A DNA stretch of 64,000 nt from Monoplex corrugatus (Eukaryota; Mollusca; Gastropoda; Littorinimorpha; Ranellidae), in NCBI GenBank assembly GCA_030674185.1, contig JAPXFY010000016.1:38684466-38748465 (forward strand), in the 5' to 3' direction. A program made the translations under genes and the position numbers. The notes beneath the pieces were generated by a model. That model had not been told where the DNA came from, ran no database searches, and saw only the letters and a list, made by a program, of their open reading frames with translations. Below are positions 42,178-56,900 of this stretch, piece by piece; the first letter of the stretch is position 1; each line of letters starts with the position of its first letter.

Positions 42178-45100
42178 ACCAACACCAGTGTGTACAAAGC
42201 GATAAAGACAGAGAGGAGGGGTACCTTTCAGTGGTGTAGAGAACTTCCAGTGCAAACTGCATGAGATCAGCTGCACTTGCAATGATGGGACTGGACACCT
42301 GTATAACAAATGTCACACATTATAATGGGGATGACAAAGAGAAGGACATTCATAACAAGTGCCCCCCAATATGATGGGGAGGACAAAAAGGACATTTAGT
42401 TCTACAATAATATACCAAGTAATATCAGTGCAATGTAACCATTTGCTAGAAATACCCAAAATCGAAAAAAAAAATCAAAAACCAGATTCAAAACATGCCT
42501 TACGCCCAGAACTATTTGCATCTTGTGTGCTTGTGTCCATGGATGCCTAACCATCATCAACCCCTACTCTCTGTCACAACAACAAGAAATGAATATTGAC
42601 ACCCCTCACCTCCCTAAAAAAAAACAACAACAAAAAACATCCATAAGAAAAGCAATAATAATTGTACTCCCTGAACAGCATGTAACTGAGGTCACCAAAC
42701 AAATAAACACCACCAACTACAATTATTACAGCAAGTACCAATACTATAACAACTACTACTACTACTCATATTACTACTATTATTACTACAACTACTGCTG
42801 CTATCACTACTACTACAACTATTACTACAACCACTACTACTACTATTTCAATCAATACTACAACTAATACAACCAATACTATTGCTACCACTACTACTAC
42901 TATTACTGCTACTATAAGCAGACTGTTCAGTAAAATAAAGTTTGCACAGTGTGGGCCTAACAACTTACATACATACAACCAGGAAACATTGCTTGAAAAG
43001 AAAAAGAAAAGTAGTCTGGAAGAATTTGAGGGATGAGCAAACACACAACAACAACAACAACAACAACAACAAAAAACAACAACAACAACAACTAACCCCA
43101 GCTTTCGAAGTCTGGAAGATTTTCAGGGCACAGAGAGGTCGGATCGAGCGCAGGTCAGCAGGAACTCCAGCAGCAGGCGACGGTAGGCACCAGGATCCTT
43201 TGCCTCACACCGCTGTAGTACCGGCACCAGCCACCGCCGCGCATTTTTGGCGTACATGTCTAGTGGACACTGTAAAAAAAATTCTTTGACATTGTAAAGT
43301 GAGTACAGCTCCATGACATATGACAAACACGAAGCAGACATTGCAGGAAGCTGGTGGATAGGGTAAGGGAGTCAAAGAATAAAGGTTTTGCTTTGCTAGC
43401 ATGGTTGACAGTGCAGGATGCTGGTGGACAGGGTGTGGGAGTCAAAGGGTTAACACTGCAAGCCCCATTCTGATACACCCAGAAAATAATAAAAATTTGT
43501 CAGAAGAATGCATACTTGTTCCCAAGTAAAAATTACGGTGTTGGAAATCTGTTTATGACAACATCTACAGCAGGTATTCCTACTTTTACTACTACAACAA
43601 ATACTACCACTAGTATTACCACCAAGCATCCATACTACTACCACAACCACCACTCACGGCCGTTTTAGGGTGATTGCTTAGTTTCATGCCGTAGCTTAGC
43701 TGAAGCAGCGCAAAGTGCAGTGACTTGTGCCCTCCGCTATCAATAGCCCTCTCTTGTTAACGGTGATCTCGCTGTGTTGTGTAAGCACCGTGATAACTAT
43801 TAAAAACAAATAACAGAGGTTTACCCCTCATATTCTCAAGAGCTTTATTTTGACTGGCTTGTACTATATATCATTGAAAAGCTGAGGTTTTACCCAATAA
43901 AATGATATGCAACTGAACAGTTTACATGCACGTAAGCGTCTACAAAACACACAGAAAAGAAAGGGAATAAAAGATAGTGTTGACATGTTTTTCGCTCTTC
44001 AACCGTGAAATGATCAAAGTTCCTACGCCTGTAAAACACAAATGCAAGTTTGTAGAATAAAACTAAAGGCACACATTAGAAAAGTGTTCTCTGAAGAGGA
44101 GAAACGTTTTTTTATTTTTAAATTGCTCAGCTTAGGAGCCACGTACGGTGTGTCGTTGTAACACATGTAACGGCTAAAATAAACAGGGATGCTAGTGTAG
44201 CATTTGGTGGTTACTCAAGACAACTAGTTCTGGCTGCTGAATTGTGACTGAAGTGAATGTTGGTATCATTTCAGTCTTCTGGATAACACTGACACACTGT
44301 AGCAGATTTCCCCTGTGCTTAATAATTAATTGTGTATAGCGTTTGCTTGGACAATTTTTTTTTGGGGGGGGGAAATACCAGTTTACTGAGATGGCCAGTT
44401 ATTTTATAACCTTTTCCTCCGAGTCAAGGTTATTCATATTGTAGTTGTTGATTATCTCTATTTATTTTCTTTTTGTTTTGCTGTTCTTGTTTTCTTTCAC
44501 ACATGCGTGCGTGTGTGCGTTGTGTGTGTGTTTCATTAGTGAAACAAGTGACTGAATATCATAAAGCGAAATACGCAATATTTGCTCCCTCCCTCTCTCT
44601 CTCTCTCTCGCTCTACTCTGTGCATACGTGTGTGTGTGTGCTGTGGCGTGTATGTGTACAGCAGACATGCCTACCAACCATTATGGACCATCCGTACTTG
44701 TCCCGGAAAACCAAACACTTCAACGGATGTTGGGAAATACAAATACAGATACGAACAGCCCGTTCCAAAAAACGGGCAAGTCTCTTGTAGACAGGGGGGA
44801 ACAAAGAGAGAGAGATAGAAAGAGAAAGAGAGCGGGGGAAGGAGGAGAGAGAGAAGAGAGAGAGGGGGAAAAGATGACAGGATATGAAAGGTGGTGGAAT
44901 GGGGAGGAGGTGGGAGATTTTGGCAACATAGTCTCTGTAATTTACGGAGAACTGACAAGCAGTATGGACAAGTACTCCTTCTCTATTCTCTGGTTGTCTA
45001 TCTCTTTGTGTGTGTGTATGTGAGATGAGAGAGAAGAGAGAGAGAGTATGAGAGGCACAGAGAGGTATCGACGGTCTCGTAACCCAACACCTTCCTTCAT

Positions 45101-46751
45101 CACTGACATTTGTGGCTGGAGTGTCTTGCTTCTAGAATTGGTATCCATATTGGTCCTTCCTTCTCTACCTCCCCCTCCCCCTTTTTAAAAAAAAAAGTTT
45201 GTTGACTCGGTGGTAGAGCAGGCCTGCAGTTCCTCAGTGTATCTGGGTTTAGACTCTAGACCATAAGGTTACTGATCAAAAGATGCTAAGGTCAACCTTT
45301 ATGGTTTTATTGTTGTGTTTGGGTTAGTCTCTGGTGTGCAGTATGTATTTATCTGCTGTGTTCCTGAAAATTAGCGTCTGTTCCTGATTTTCTGTGAGAC
45401 TTCCTAAAAGCAAACTTTTGGAGTACGCATGTCTGGTGTAGACAGACGAAATTCTACTTGCGCGTGTATGTGAGCGTGCAAACACATGTATACATGTGTG
45501 TGTGGGGTGGGGTGGGGGTATTTTTTAAACTGTGTTGCATGTTGTTTTGAGCTCCCTTTCTTTTTTGGGGGGACAAAGGTATGGCACAGACCTGTAGCAT
45601 CCCACTGCATAGAAAGTTCAACGTGTTTTTGTTTATTACATGATTAAGGTTTGCTGTTTTTCTTGGCTCAAACCAGTTACTTTCAACCCACGGCTGTTTA
45701 AACCGGCCGCCGGGCGATCACTTAGTTTTCGGACACGGTGCCAGCGATTCACACGCGAGAGGCGTGTTTTCCTCTTACCCGCTGCGCTACACGGCCCGTC
45801 AGCGGTTTTGAGCTGTGAGTCATCTGTAGGCAAGTGGGACTGTGCGGCTGCCTTTGTGTGCCGTGATTACTACTGTTTCTACATTTCCCGCAATACTGCT
45901 TTGGTCATCTAGCCATATATGTAATTATTAATCTTACTGACAAGTAGACTCTCTCCCCTACACATAGATATCAAACACGAACTGGTTTGTTGCCATAATG
46001 CGTAACAGGATTACACAGAAAAGGAGGAGAACGATTCTGAAAATATTGCGTGCCTTCACTGTTTCATGAGAAAAATAAGCCAACTTCCAACAACGAAAAC
46101 AAGAGTTCACCAGTTATTACAGCAGAAAGAAACACATACAGAGGAAGAGTAAAGTATGTTTTAACAGACTGACTTACCAGACGTATCATTTTTGGCTTCT
46201 TGTGGAGGTAGCGGTGGGTAAATCGAGATCATTGATAACGGCATAGACTCCATTATCCTTCACACTAGCACCAACATTTCACTGATAGTCTTGTATACCG
46301 CAATCTCCTTACTGCCATAGTAGGAACGTATACACACATGTCCGTGCAAGAGTCAAGATTGGGATCATGATACTGAGACGACCATTCATTAAAAAAACGG
46401 AAAGACACAGAGAGCGATAGAGAGAGAGAGAGGGGGGGGGGGGGGAGGGAGAGAAAGCTTAATACATTTACGAGAACTTTAGGTTCACTGGTATTAAAAA
46501 GAAATAAAAACTCCTGAATATCATACCCACTTAACTACACTGAAATCTTTCTGTCTGCCTGTCTGTCGCTCTCTCTCTCTCCACACACACACACACACAC
46601 ACAAACAAATAAACAAACAAACAAAAACAAACACACACACAAGAATATTATGTATTTTGCTTAACAATGATAATAATACTCAAAAGTCTTTAATTACTTA
46701 TTTCATTCATAACATACATAAACATCCAAGCAGACAGACAGACAGACAGAC

Positions 46752-46842
<91 letters not shown>

Positions 46843-46916
46843 GAATACTTAGCACTTCGCTTAATGTCTTTGGGCCCTTACTAATTGTCTCACTCATGAA
46901 ATGTGCACACACACAC

Positions 46917-46984
<68 letters not shown>

Positions 46985-49900
46985 AAGAACAAAAGAAAAT
47001 AAACAGAATAATCAACGACTACAACATGAAAAACCTGACTCTGGTCGTCTCAGTACACTGATATTTCAAATGAAAATGTCCAAGGCAACACTCTACACAA
47101 TTATCAAGCACAGAGAAATTCTGCACAGTGTGTACGTGGTAAGCGTTGTCCAGAGGACTGAAATGATACCAACATTCACTGAAGACTCTAAAGATTAATG
47201 AGCTGCAGAACCAGTAACCATCAACCCCCTCGCCGGCGTCCCTGTTTACCTTAGCTGTCACATATGTTATTACGATACGCTATACGTGGCCCCTAAGCCG
47301 CGAAACATGAAAAATGAAAAACAGCCGTCCTCTACAGACAACATTCTTCTAATGTGTGCCTTTACTTTCATTTGAGAACTGGCATTTGATTTTACTGGCG
47401 TTGGAACATAGATCATTTCACGGTCGAAGATTGAAAATCATAGTCAACACCGTCTTTCATTCTCTTTCTTCTCTGTGCGTTTAGTTGGACACTTACATGC
47501 AGTAACGTGTTGAGTTACATATCATTTTATTGAGAAAAATCTCATCATTTTAATGATGCACATTACAGACCAATACAAACAAAGCTCTTAAGAAAATTAG
47601 TGGAAAACTGAAGTTACTTGTTTGTAATAGTTACTACTGCGCTTATACGGTGTAGGAGATTGCTGGTAACAAGGCGGAGTTAGAACTCGTATTTCTAGGT
47701 CAGGGCAGCACTCAGTGGGCTTCGCGCGCTGGTACGAACTAGCGCACCTGGGAACGAAACTAAGTGTCAACCTTAAACAGCTGTGAACCTGGTTGACTAG
47801 AATGGTCAACTTTGTTGTACGTTTTAACTGCTTGTTGACTTTGGGAAACTGTGTGTGTTGTGTGGTTGTGTGTGTTGTGTTTGTTGTGTGTCTGTGTGTG
47901 TGGAGGAGAGAGAGGGGGGGGGGGGTGTCACCGTAGAAAGTGGGTCTGATATTCTGGAATTTTTATTTTCCAATATCGGTAAACTTAAGAGTTTTTGCAA
48001 ATGTGCAGTTTTCTTTCTTTTGTTCCTTGCTTTTTCTTTCTTTCCTTCTTTTTCTGTTTTCTTTTTAATAATGATCGTCTCAGTATCACGATCCCAGTCT
48101 TGACTCATGCTCGCACATGTGTGCGTACGTTCCTACTCCTGACAGTAAGACTAGCTGTTATCAGTGATCTCGATTTACCCACCCCTACTTCCATAAGAAG
48201 CAGAACATCATCTGTCTGGTAAGACAGCCTGTTTTAATACATTCTACTCTTCCTCTGTATGTGTTTCTTTCTGCTGTAATAAGTGGCGAAAACTCTTATT
48301 TTCGTTGTTGGAAGTTGGTTTATTTTCCTCATGGAACAGTGAAGGCGTGATACTTTCAGAAATGTTCTCACCTTCTCTATGTAATCCTGTTATGATGTAT
48401 GGCAAACACACCTGTTCGTGTTTGATATCTATATGTAGGGGAGAGAGTCTACTTTTCGGTAAGATTAATAGTTAGAATTTTGGCTTAACGAGTGAAACAA
48501 TATCACAGGGAAATGTAGAAACCGTAGTAATCACTGCACATACAGGCAGTCACACAGTCCCGCTTTCCTACTGATGACTCACAGGTCAAAACCAGTGACA
48601 GGCCGTGTAGTACAGCGGCAGGGAAGGAAAACACGCCTCTCGCACTGCGGTATCGCAGTACAGTGCCTGAAAACTAAGTGATCATCCAGCCGCAGGTTTA
48701 AACAGCCGTGCACTACAACTACCACTACTACACTACAACCACTACTACTACAACTACTACAACAAGTTTCCATACTGCTACTACAACTATTACTATAACC
48801 ATACATTATACTTTATATTAACAATGCTAACAGCTGTGGTAAAAATGCTTATAATTTAATTTCCATATTTATTCAAAATATGTCTTCAAACATTTCAATA
48901 TCTATTTAATACGTGCCTTAGGACATTTCAATATCCATTCAATATTTGCCTTAAGACATTTCAATATCTATTCAATACATGCCTTAAGACATCACCATAT
49001 CTTTCACAAACAAACAGAAACAGGCAGACAAGCATAAAATCCACCACCACCATCAACAGTGACTTAAATGTAAATATAATTATTCAAATGCAGCTATTGC
49101 AACAGACTTTCACAAGTAGACTAGATTTCTATGACAACATCTGGTGCTCAAGTATGAAGAAGACTCCAACATTGCACATTGCCAGTCCAGTCACTTACAA
49201 CTAGTGGAAGCTGAGGTCAGGGTGAGAAAGTCAAAAGTTTACTCATTAGAGTCATGTTGGATGGATTTCTAACACTGTAACTTTTGCTTGAAATAAGTTG
49301 GATGCATTCTTCCGACAATTTTCAATGCTTTTTTTGTGTGTATCAAAATCAGTCAAAATGAATTAAATCTAGTGCCTGGGACACCAGACAGTTCTGTAGC
49401 AGTTCTTTCCTTTTGACTGAATTCCATCATGTATAAGCACTTCTATATCCCTCTGACTCCTGCACCCTGTGCATTAGCATCCTGTATTGTCAGCCATGAT
49501 AGCAAAGCAAAAACCTTCACACCTTGACTCTCTCACCCTATCCTACAGGAAGCTGGTGGATAAGGTGAGGGAGTCAGAGGGTTAAGTTTTTGCAGTTGGT
49601 GGATAGGGTGCAGGAGTCAAATATTCAATACATGCCTTAGGACAAAGGCTGTTTCTGTGCTTTTCCCATAACTAGTATCAAATGCCTATCAATTAACATC
49701 AGAAAGAGAGTTCTTGAATGTTATATAGAACCAATACTGTCGTACGGATGCGAGGCGTGGACAGTCAGCAAGCAAAGCCAGAGCAAGATTGAGGCAGCCG
49801 AGATATGGTTTCTCAGAAGATTGTTGAGAGTTCCATGGACAGCAAAGAAAACAAACGAACAGTCTTGATGGAGGCAGACACAAGTAGATCACTCATAAGG

Positions 49901-51335
49901 AAGATTAGGAAAAGACAGGCAAATTTATAGGCCATTTTATGAGGAAGGGGGATTTGAAGCACCTGGTCACAACAGGAAAGCTGGAGGGAAAGAGAGCACC
50001 AGGTAGACCCAGAAAGAGAATGCTGGACGGACTTGCAGAGTGGCTGGGGATGAGGAGGGTGGGGGAGATGCTAAGGGCAACGAGAGATAGAGATGGTTGG
50101 AAGTCCATGGTCGCCAACGCCATGCGGCAGGGCACCTGATGATGATGATGAGTATCAAAGGAATATGAGTTTGAGCTGACCCACTGCAAGTTCCCAAATC
50201 ACATGCATTTCAACACGGCAATTCAAAGGATGAAAAAGGCTTCACAGTGTAGTGTGGATTTTGGCTGTTTCTGTGCTTTTCCTGTAACTAGTATTTTCAG
50301 TGGAGCAGAAAACTGAATACATGTGGTACTGAACCTGTGTGGCAAGATAAGAATATGATGTCATGGAAGTAAATTACAGTGTGCCAGGATTCTTTTTGTT
50401 TGTTTTTATGCTTATGCATATCTTTTTGGATCACTGATAACAAGAAAACTGTCATGAAAGGAAATTTCAGGTAAAAGATTCAAAATGTTCATTCCTTCTA
50501 TTTTCCGGTACCATTGTTTCCTGTCTGCTGTGTGTTGTTGACTTTTGTTTATTTTCTACCTTTGGTCAAAATTGTGTAATTTGAGGGAAAAGTTAGGCCC
50601 CTTTGACTGTGACTCCATTAAGCGAAATAAGTGTTACATGAGCACTGAACTATTTAAGATGAAAAAAGGTTAAATAAATGTGAAATGAGCAATGAAAGTT
50701 TACAGGTAAAAGTATTAAATTAACGTGACATAAGCAATGAAAGGTTTTGAATGGCGAAGAGTACAGGCATCACCTTGTCCATCATGAGTTCAATACGAGC
50801 GTAGTCAGACATGTCCCTCAGGGCAGAGAACGTCAGACTGTCGTCCACACCACACTCGTACACTAGCGTCTCCATGATGATCAGATCATCCAGCAACTCT
50901 CCAAGTCCCTGAACAACACAACACACATTCCATTTTTCAAAGACATTTTACTGGAAAGTAAGACCAAAACTTTATCTATGAGGAAACAGGTTTGATCACC
51001 TTGTGGGAATTGGACAAGACTGAGTCAAATGCTCCAGGTCCAGGACAATGCTGGGTAGGGGAGGGAGAAACAGGCAGTCCTCTAGAAACATTTATTTTGG
51101 AAACCAAGTGTCTTTGGCGTGTAACAGCATACAGTACTAAATTTTTCTAATGAACCAGAAGGTTCAATGGATACCATTACTCAATAAAACTTAGGTTCTC
51201 TGCAGGACATGAAGGTTTTGTTAAAATTTGATAATACTGATGAAACATGTCATTTTATTATATGCATGGTTGATGTTTAAATGATCAGTTCAAGAGAGAG
51301 AGAGAGAGAAAGAGAGAGACACACACACACACACA

Positions 51336-51385
<50 letters not shown>

Positions 51386-51423
51386 GCAGAACAGACAGGG
51401 AGCGAGAAAAAAACACACACACA

Positions 51424-51518
<95 letters not shown>

Positions 51519-51740
51519 CACAAATGGAGCAAGCTGACCGACATGAAACTCTCTGTATACTGTATACCTAGATTGGTCAATGCTAGGCCACTGTCCACTG
51601 CTGTCACAACACACACACACACACACACACACAACACACACACACACACAAATGGAGCAAGTTGACCGACATGAAACTCTCTCTGTATACTGTATACCTA
51701 GATTGGTCAATGCTAGGCCACTGTCCACTGCTGGACATGC

Positions 51741-51772
<32 letters not shown>

Positions 51773-51914
51773 GCCACACACCACCACACCGCGCGCGCAC
51801 AGCACACACACACATACACACACACAAATGGAGCAAGTTGACCGACATGAAACTCTCTCTGTATACTGTATACCTAGATTGGTCAATGCTAGGCCACTGT
51901 CCATGCTGACAGCG

Positions 51915-51955
<41 letters not shown>

Positions 51956-52125
51956 CACACATATACAGAAGAAGAAATGAAGGCAAAGCGCTCACATCAA
52001 ACCCTCTCTGTATGGCCAATTTGGTCAATTCCAGAGCGTTGTCCACCAGACGACTGGAGGCTTCGATCTCACATGCTCGCGTCTCATACCACTCCTGTAC
52101 CATGGCGGCCGTTAACGTCTCTACC

Positions 52126-52220
<95 letters not shown>

Positions 52221-53846
52221 ACACACACACACACCACGCACGCCACGCACGCACGCACACGCACGCAGTCACACACACACAACACACACACACACACACA
52301 CAACAAGGTCTGATTAGCATAAAGACAAGGCTCATGGCCTGATTAGCATAAAGGTAAGGCTCAAGGCCTGATTAGCATAAAGGTCAAGCTCAAGGCCTGA
52401 TTAGCATAAAGCTAAGGTTCAAGGCCTGATTAGCATAAAGGTCAGGCTCAAGGCCTGATTAGCATAAAGCTATGACTCAAGGCCTGATTAGCATAAAGGT
52501 CAGGCTCAAGGTCTGATTAGCATAAAAGTAAGGCTCAAGGTCTGATTAACATAAAGCTCAAGGTTTGATAAGCATAAAGCTAAGCTCAAGGCCTGATTAG
52601 CATAAAGGTAAGGGTGAAGGTCTGATTAGCATAAAGGTAAGGCTCAAGACCTAATTAGCATAAAGGTAAGGCTGTAAGTTGATTTGCTAAAGGTAAGGCT
52701 GTAGGTCTGATTAGCATAAAGCTAAGGTTCAAGGCCTGATTAGCATAAAGCTAAGGCTCAAGACCTGATTAGCATAACGGTTAAGCTCCCTCCTGCCCAG
52801 TCTGTGTGGGTTCCAGTCTGGTGCAAAGAACAACTCTATGCATAATGCCATCAGTCCACCCAGCTGTGAAAGGTCACCTGACCCTGCACAGGTTCGGGGA
52901 AGGTAAAGCACCAAGGGAAAACAGACACAGCATTCATAATGCTGACCCCAATAAAAGATAAGTCCTCTACTGTGTCATGACATCAGGGTTATGGGACAAC
53001 CTTGACCTTACCTGCAACGTGTTCCCCCATGGGAATACCGAGGCTCTTTCAGTATAAATAGTATCCCCACCTTCTGGAAATTCTGCGCTAGAAATGTCCT
53101 CTTTTCTGTCACTCTCTTTGTTTCTCCCCTATTCCTCTGCTTTCTGTCATTTCTTCCTATCATTTCCTGCCTTGCTGGTCTATTCACCTGTATGCGTTCT
53201 ATAAAGTCTTACTTACCATCTCTTAGGATTGATAATTCGGTACATGTATTCAGTGCATTTTTAGCTCTAGGGAAATGAGGTATGTGAAAGCAATTTTAGG
53301 TAGTTTAGACCTGTTCTTATATATGTTTTAGATTCTTATCTTTAAATTTGTATTCAGGTATGTTTTTTAAATCCCCTGTGCAATAAAGTGGACGGAGTGG
53401 TCAACCGCCAGGGTCATCTCCTCAGATTATGTGCACGAATACATTGATATGTGTACTTAATTTTCTTTTCGCTTTTTTTTTTTTACCTGTTGAAGTATTG
53501 TGTATGTTTTGAAACAGTTATAGCCCTAATATGGCTCTATGCAATCAACTGGGCTTTAAACAACCATAACAATATTGACAACAATAACCTGCAATGTGTG
53601 TGTCCTCATGTAGTGACTCACCTAAAGTTTAACAGATGAGGAGAACGCTCGTACAGAAAGGCTCCCTGGTCTTCCTGGTCCTGCTGCACCACATCCCTGT
53701 GTCACACATACATACATACATGAACACACATATACACACACAAACACATACACAAACACACAAAACACACACACCCACACACACACACAAACTCACATAT
53801 ATACACACAAACTCACACGCACATACACATACGCACACTCACACAC

Positions 53847-53927
<81 letters not shown>

Positions 53928-56900
53928 ATCAACATCAGTCCGTTAGAGTCAATTCAGTGTGATCATCTGTCTCAATGCAATCATGAACAGTGTAGTTTGA
54001 TCCAACATAGTTGTCTCTATTTTAGATTATCTAGCTTCAATACATAACAGATTTGTACACAGAGAGACAGCGACAACTGTTGGAGTGGTAAATCATCAGA
54101 CTAATTATTTCGGGTCTGCCTGGTGGATAAGGGTATATTTCAAAGGCTTTCCCCATAATACTGTTAACATCAGTCTTACCTCTTGATTATATATTTTTAA
54201 CATTAGCCTTACCTCTTGATAATATATTTTTCCATTCAGTCGATCCTACGCTGATATTTTCCCTTATTTTTATATTTATGTGGGGGTTTATGTGTATCCA
54301 TGTGTATGCATGTGTGTAGATGTATGTATGTGTATGTATGCATATATATATGTACATGTATGTGTATATGTATATACTGATATATTTGTACAAGTATGTA
54401 TGAATTTGTAAGTATATGTATACATTATTCAATAGTAAGATACTTGGGGGTGTAGGGGGCTCTGGATAGAGGTAGTACCTTTGATGTCTGGCTGCTGCAC
54501 TGTACCTGGTAGGGTGGACGGGCATCACTGGTCCTCGTCCATCCTCTAAATCTCTCACGTGCTGGCTCCAAGCGCCACACCCCGGGACCTCGCCTCAGCA
54601 GGCGTGCCAAACCATGTGAGGGGGTGATGTTAACACTGCATCACTGGGCGAATAACCTCCACGATGCAGGTTACCGGCCAAGGCGGACGAAGTTCCGCAA
54701 GGAACTCAACGGCTATGTGTTCAAGACCAAGGCGAACCACCTAGATGGAGGACGTCGGCTGTGGTCTGGCATGGAGAGGGATGGGCTCCGCCATGCGACA
54801 TTGCCCAAGACACACTAAATGAAGATTACAACCGCAACTCAATCCATACCGACCCGGTCGTCGCCCGGAACAAGGACCGCGCCTTCCGTCGCTGGCCATC
54901 AGGGCGGAGGTGAAAAGTATGTGACTGGTGGACCAAAATCCCTACGTACAAGAAAAAATGTTACTATCGGCACCTGGAATGTGAGATCGCTGAGAGCAGC
55001 ATGAAAAGTTGCAGAACTAACACATGAAATGAAGAGATACCGATGGAACGTCCTTGGACTCTGTGAGGTACGATGGAAAAACCTCGGAGAAACGTCTACT
55101 CCAGAAGGCCATAAACTCTACTTCAGTGGCAGTGAAGACAAACATGAACATGGAGTTGGATTCCTCATTCACAAAGACACTGTGAATGCCATCATGGGAT
55201 GCCGACCAATCTCTAGCAGACTCATTACTATTCGGCTTAAGGTTTCACCTTTTAACAATCACCGTCATCCAAACTTATGCCCCAACAACTGACTATGATG
55301 ACGAGGCTGTCGAAGATTTCTATGATCAACTGCAGGAAATCGTAGATCAGACGCCAAAGAAAGACATCATTATAGTGCAGGGCGACTGGAATGCGAAGAT
55401 TGGAGAGGATGAACACAATAACTGGAAAGGGATATGTGGCCAATACTGCAACCTGAGACCAACGAAAGAGGTTTGAGGCTCCTAGAATTCGCCAGTTACA
55501 ATGACCTGAAGGTGGTGAACACGTTCGGTCCACACAAACCATCTAGACGCTGGACATGGCACAGCCCAGGAGAAAAATACCACAGTCAGATCGACTACAT
55601 CATGGTTAAAAGACGCTTCCAGTCAAGTGTTAACATCGCAAAGACCAGGAGCTTTCCAGGAGCCGACATTGGAAGCGATCATGGGCTTGTAATGATGACC
55701 TTCAAACTCCACCTCCAGAGGATGAAGAAACAGGGCAACATAAGAATTAAGTTCAATCTTGAGAAGCTCAAAGACCCCAACATAGTTGAAAACTTCCAAG
55801 CAACGATAGGAGGGAAGTTTGCCCCTCTCCTCGTCCTTGACAATGGGGACACCGAAGTAGACACTCTGATCAACAACTTCAACACTGCCGTGACCGAAGC
55901 AGCCAACGACATCCTTGGAAAACACCGACCAACAAAGATGCCCTGGGTCACAGAAGAAGTACTAAAGCTGAGCGACAAACGCAGAGAGCTAAAGCAAAAG
56001 AAGAGTACGGATGAAGGAGCTAAAGTATACAGAAAAGCCAACCAACAAGTTAAAGAAGACATGAGGAAAGCAAAGGAAACATGGATTGAAGAACAATGCC
56101 AAGATATCGAAGCAAACCTGCAGAAAAATAACAGCAAGAAAGCCTACCAGCTTGTGAAAGGACTAACAAGCTCAAAACAAGGCAGAACCACTACCATACA
56201 GAACAAAGCAGGGAAATGTCTCACAGAAGATCAAGAGATTCTGCAGAGGTGGACAGAGTACTGCTCCGAATTATACACATACACAACAACAGGAGATCCC
56301 AAGGTGCTAGACGTTCCTCCACCAACCAACAACGACAGCTACCCCATCGTGCGAGAAGAAGTTGAAGCTGCAGTAAAATCATTGAAGAAAGGCAAGTCGG
56401 CAGGAGTGGACAACATTCCCTCAGAACTGGTCCAGGCAGGAGGAGAGGCCATGATAGATATGTTACTCATCATCTGCAATAAGATCTGGCGGACAGGTGA
56501 GTGGCCAACACCTTGGACCCAGTCCCTGATCATCACTCTCCCGAAGAAAGGCAACCTACAACTGTGCCAAAACTACCGTACCATCAGCCTGATCAGCCAT
56601 CCAAGTAAGGTCATGCTAAAAATCCTTCTGAGTAGACTGAAGCCACAAGCTGAGGAGATAATAAAAGAAGAGCAGGCAGGTTTCAGACCAGGAAGAAGTA
56701 CCACAGAGCAAATTTTCAACCTCAGATTGCTCTGTGAGAAATACCTGCAACACCAGCAAGGCCTTTACCACGTCTTCGTGGACTTCAAGAAGGCATTCGA
56801 CAGAGTTTGGCACGCAGCCTTGTGGGCAACCATGAGGCTGTACAACATCAATGCCAACCTGATCAGAATCATAGAATGCCTCTATGAAAAGGCAACCAGT

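Larger units (their letters stand above)
43655..48710. mobile_element. DNA transposon with unlike ends, 4-bp target duplication CACT (outer copy)
   Basis: Left end CACGGCCGTTTTAGGG and right end TTTAAACAGCCGTG form short terminal inverted repeats with a shared CTTAGTTTTC-like subterminal block. CACT precedes (43651-43654) and follows (48711-48714) it, and both flanks are the same kind of TAC/ACC-rich tract, so this looks like one insertion into one target. It is interrupted by an inverted copy of its own family at 45689-47785. No transposase frame is visible; it is likely non-autonomous. Four-base duplications occur in Chapaev, Sola and Academ elements; I do not assign it. Confidence 0.8.
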
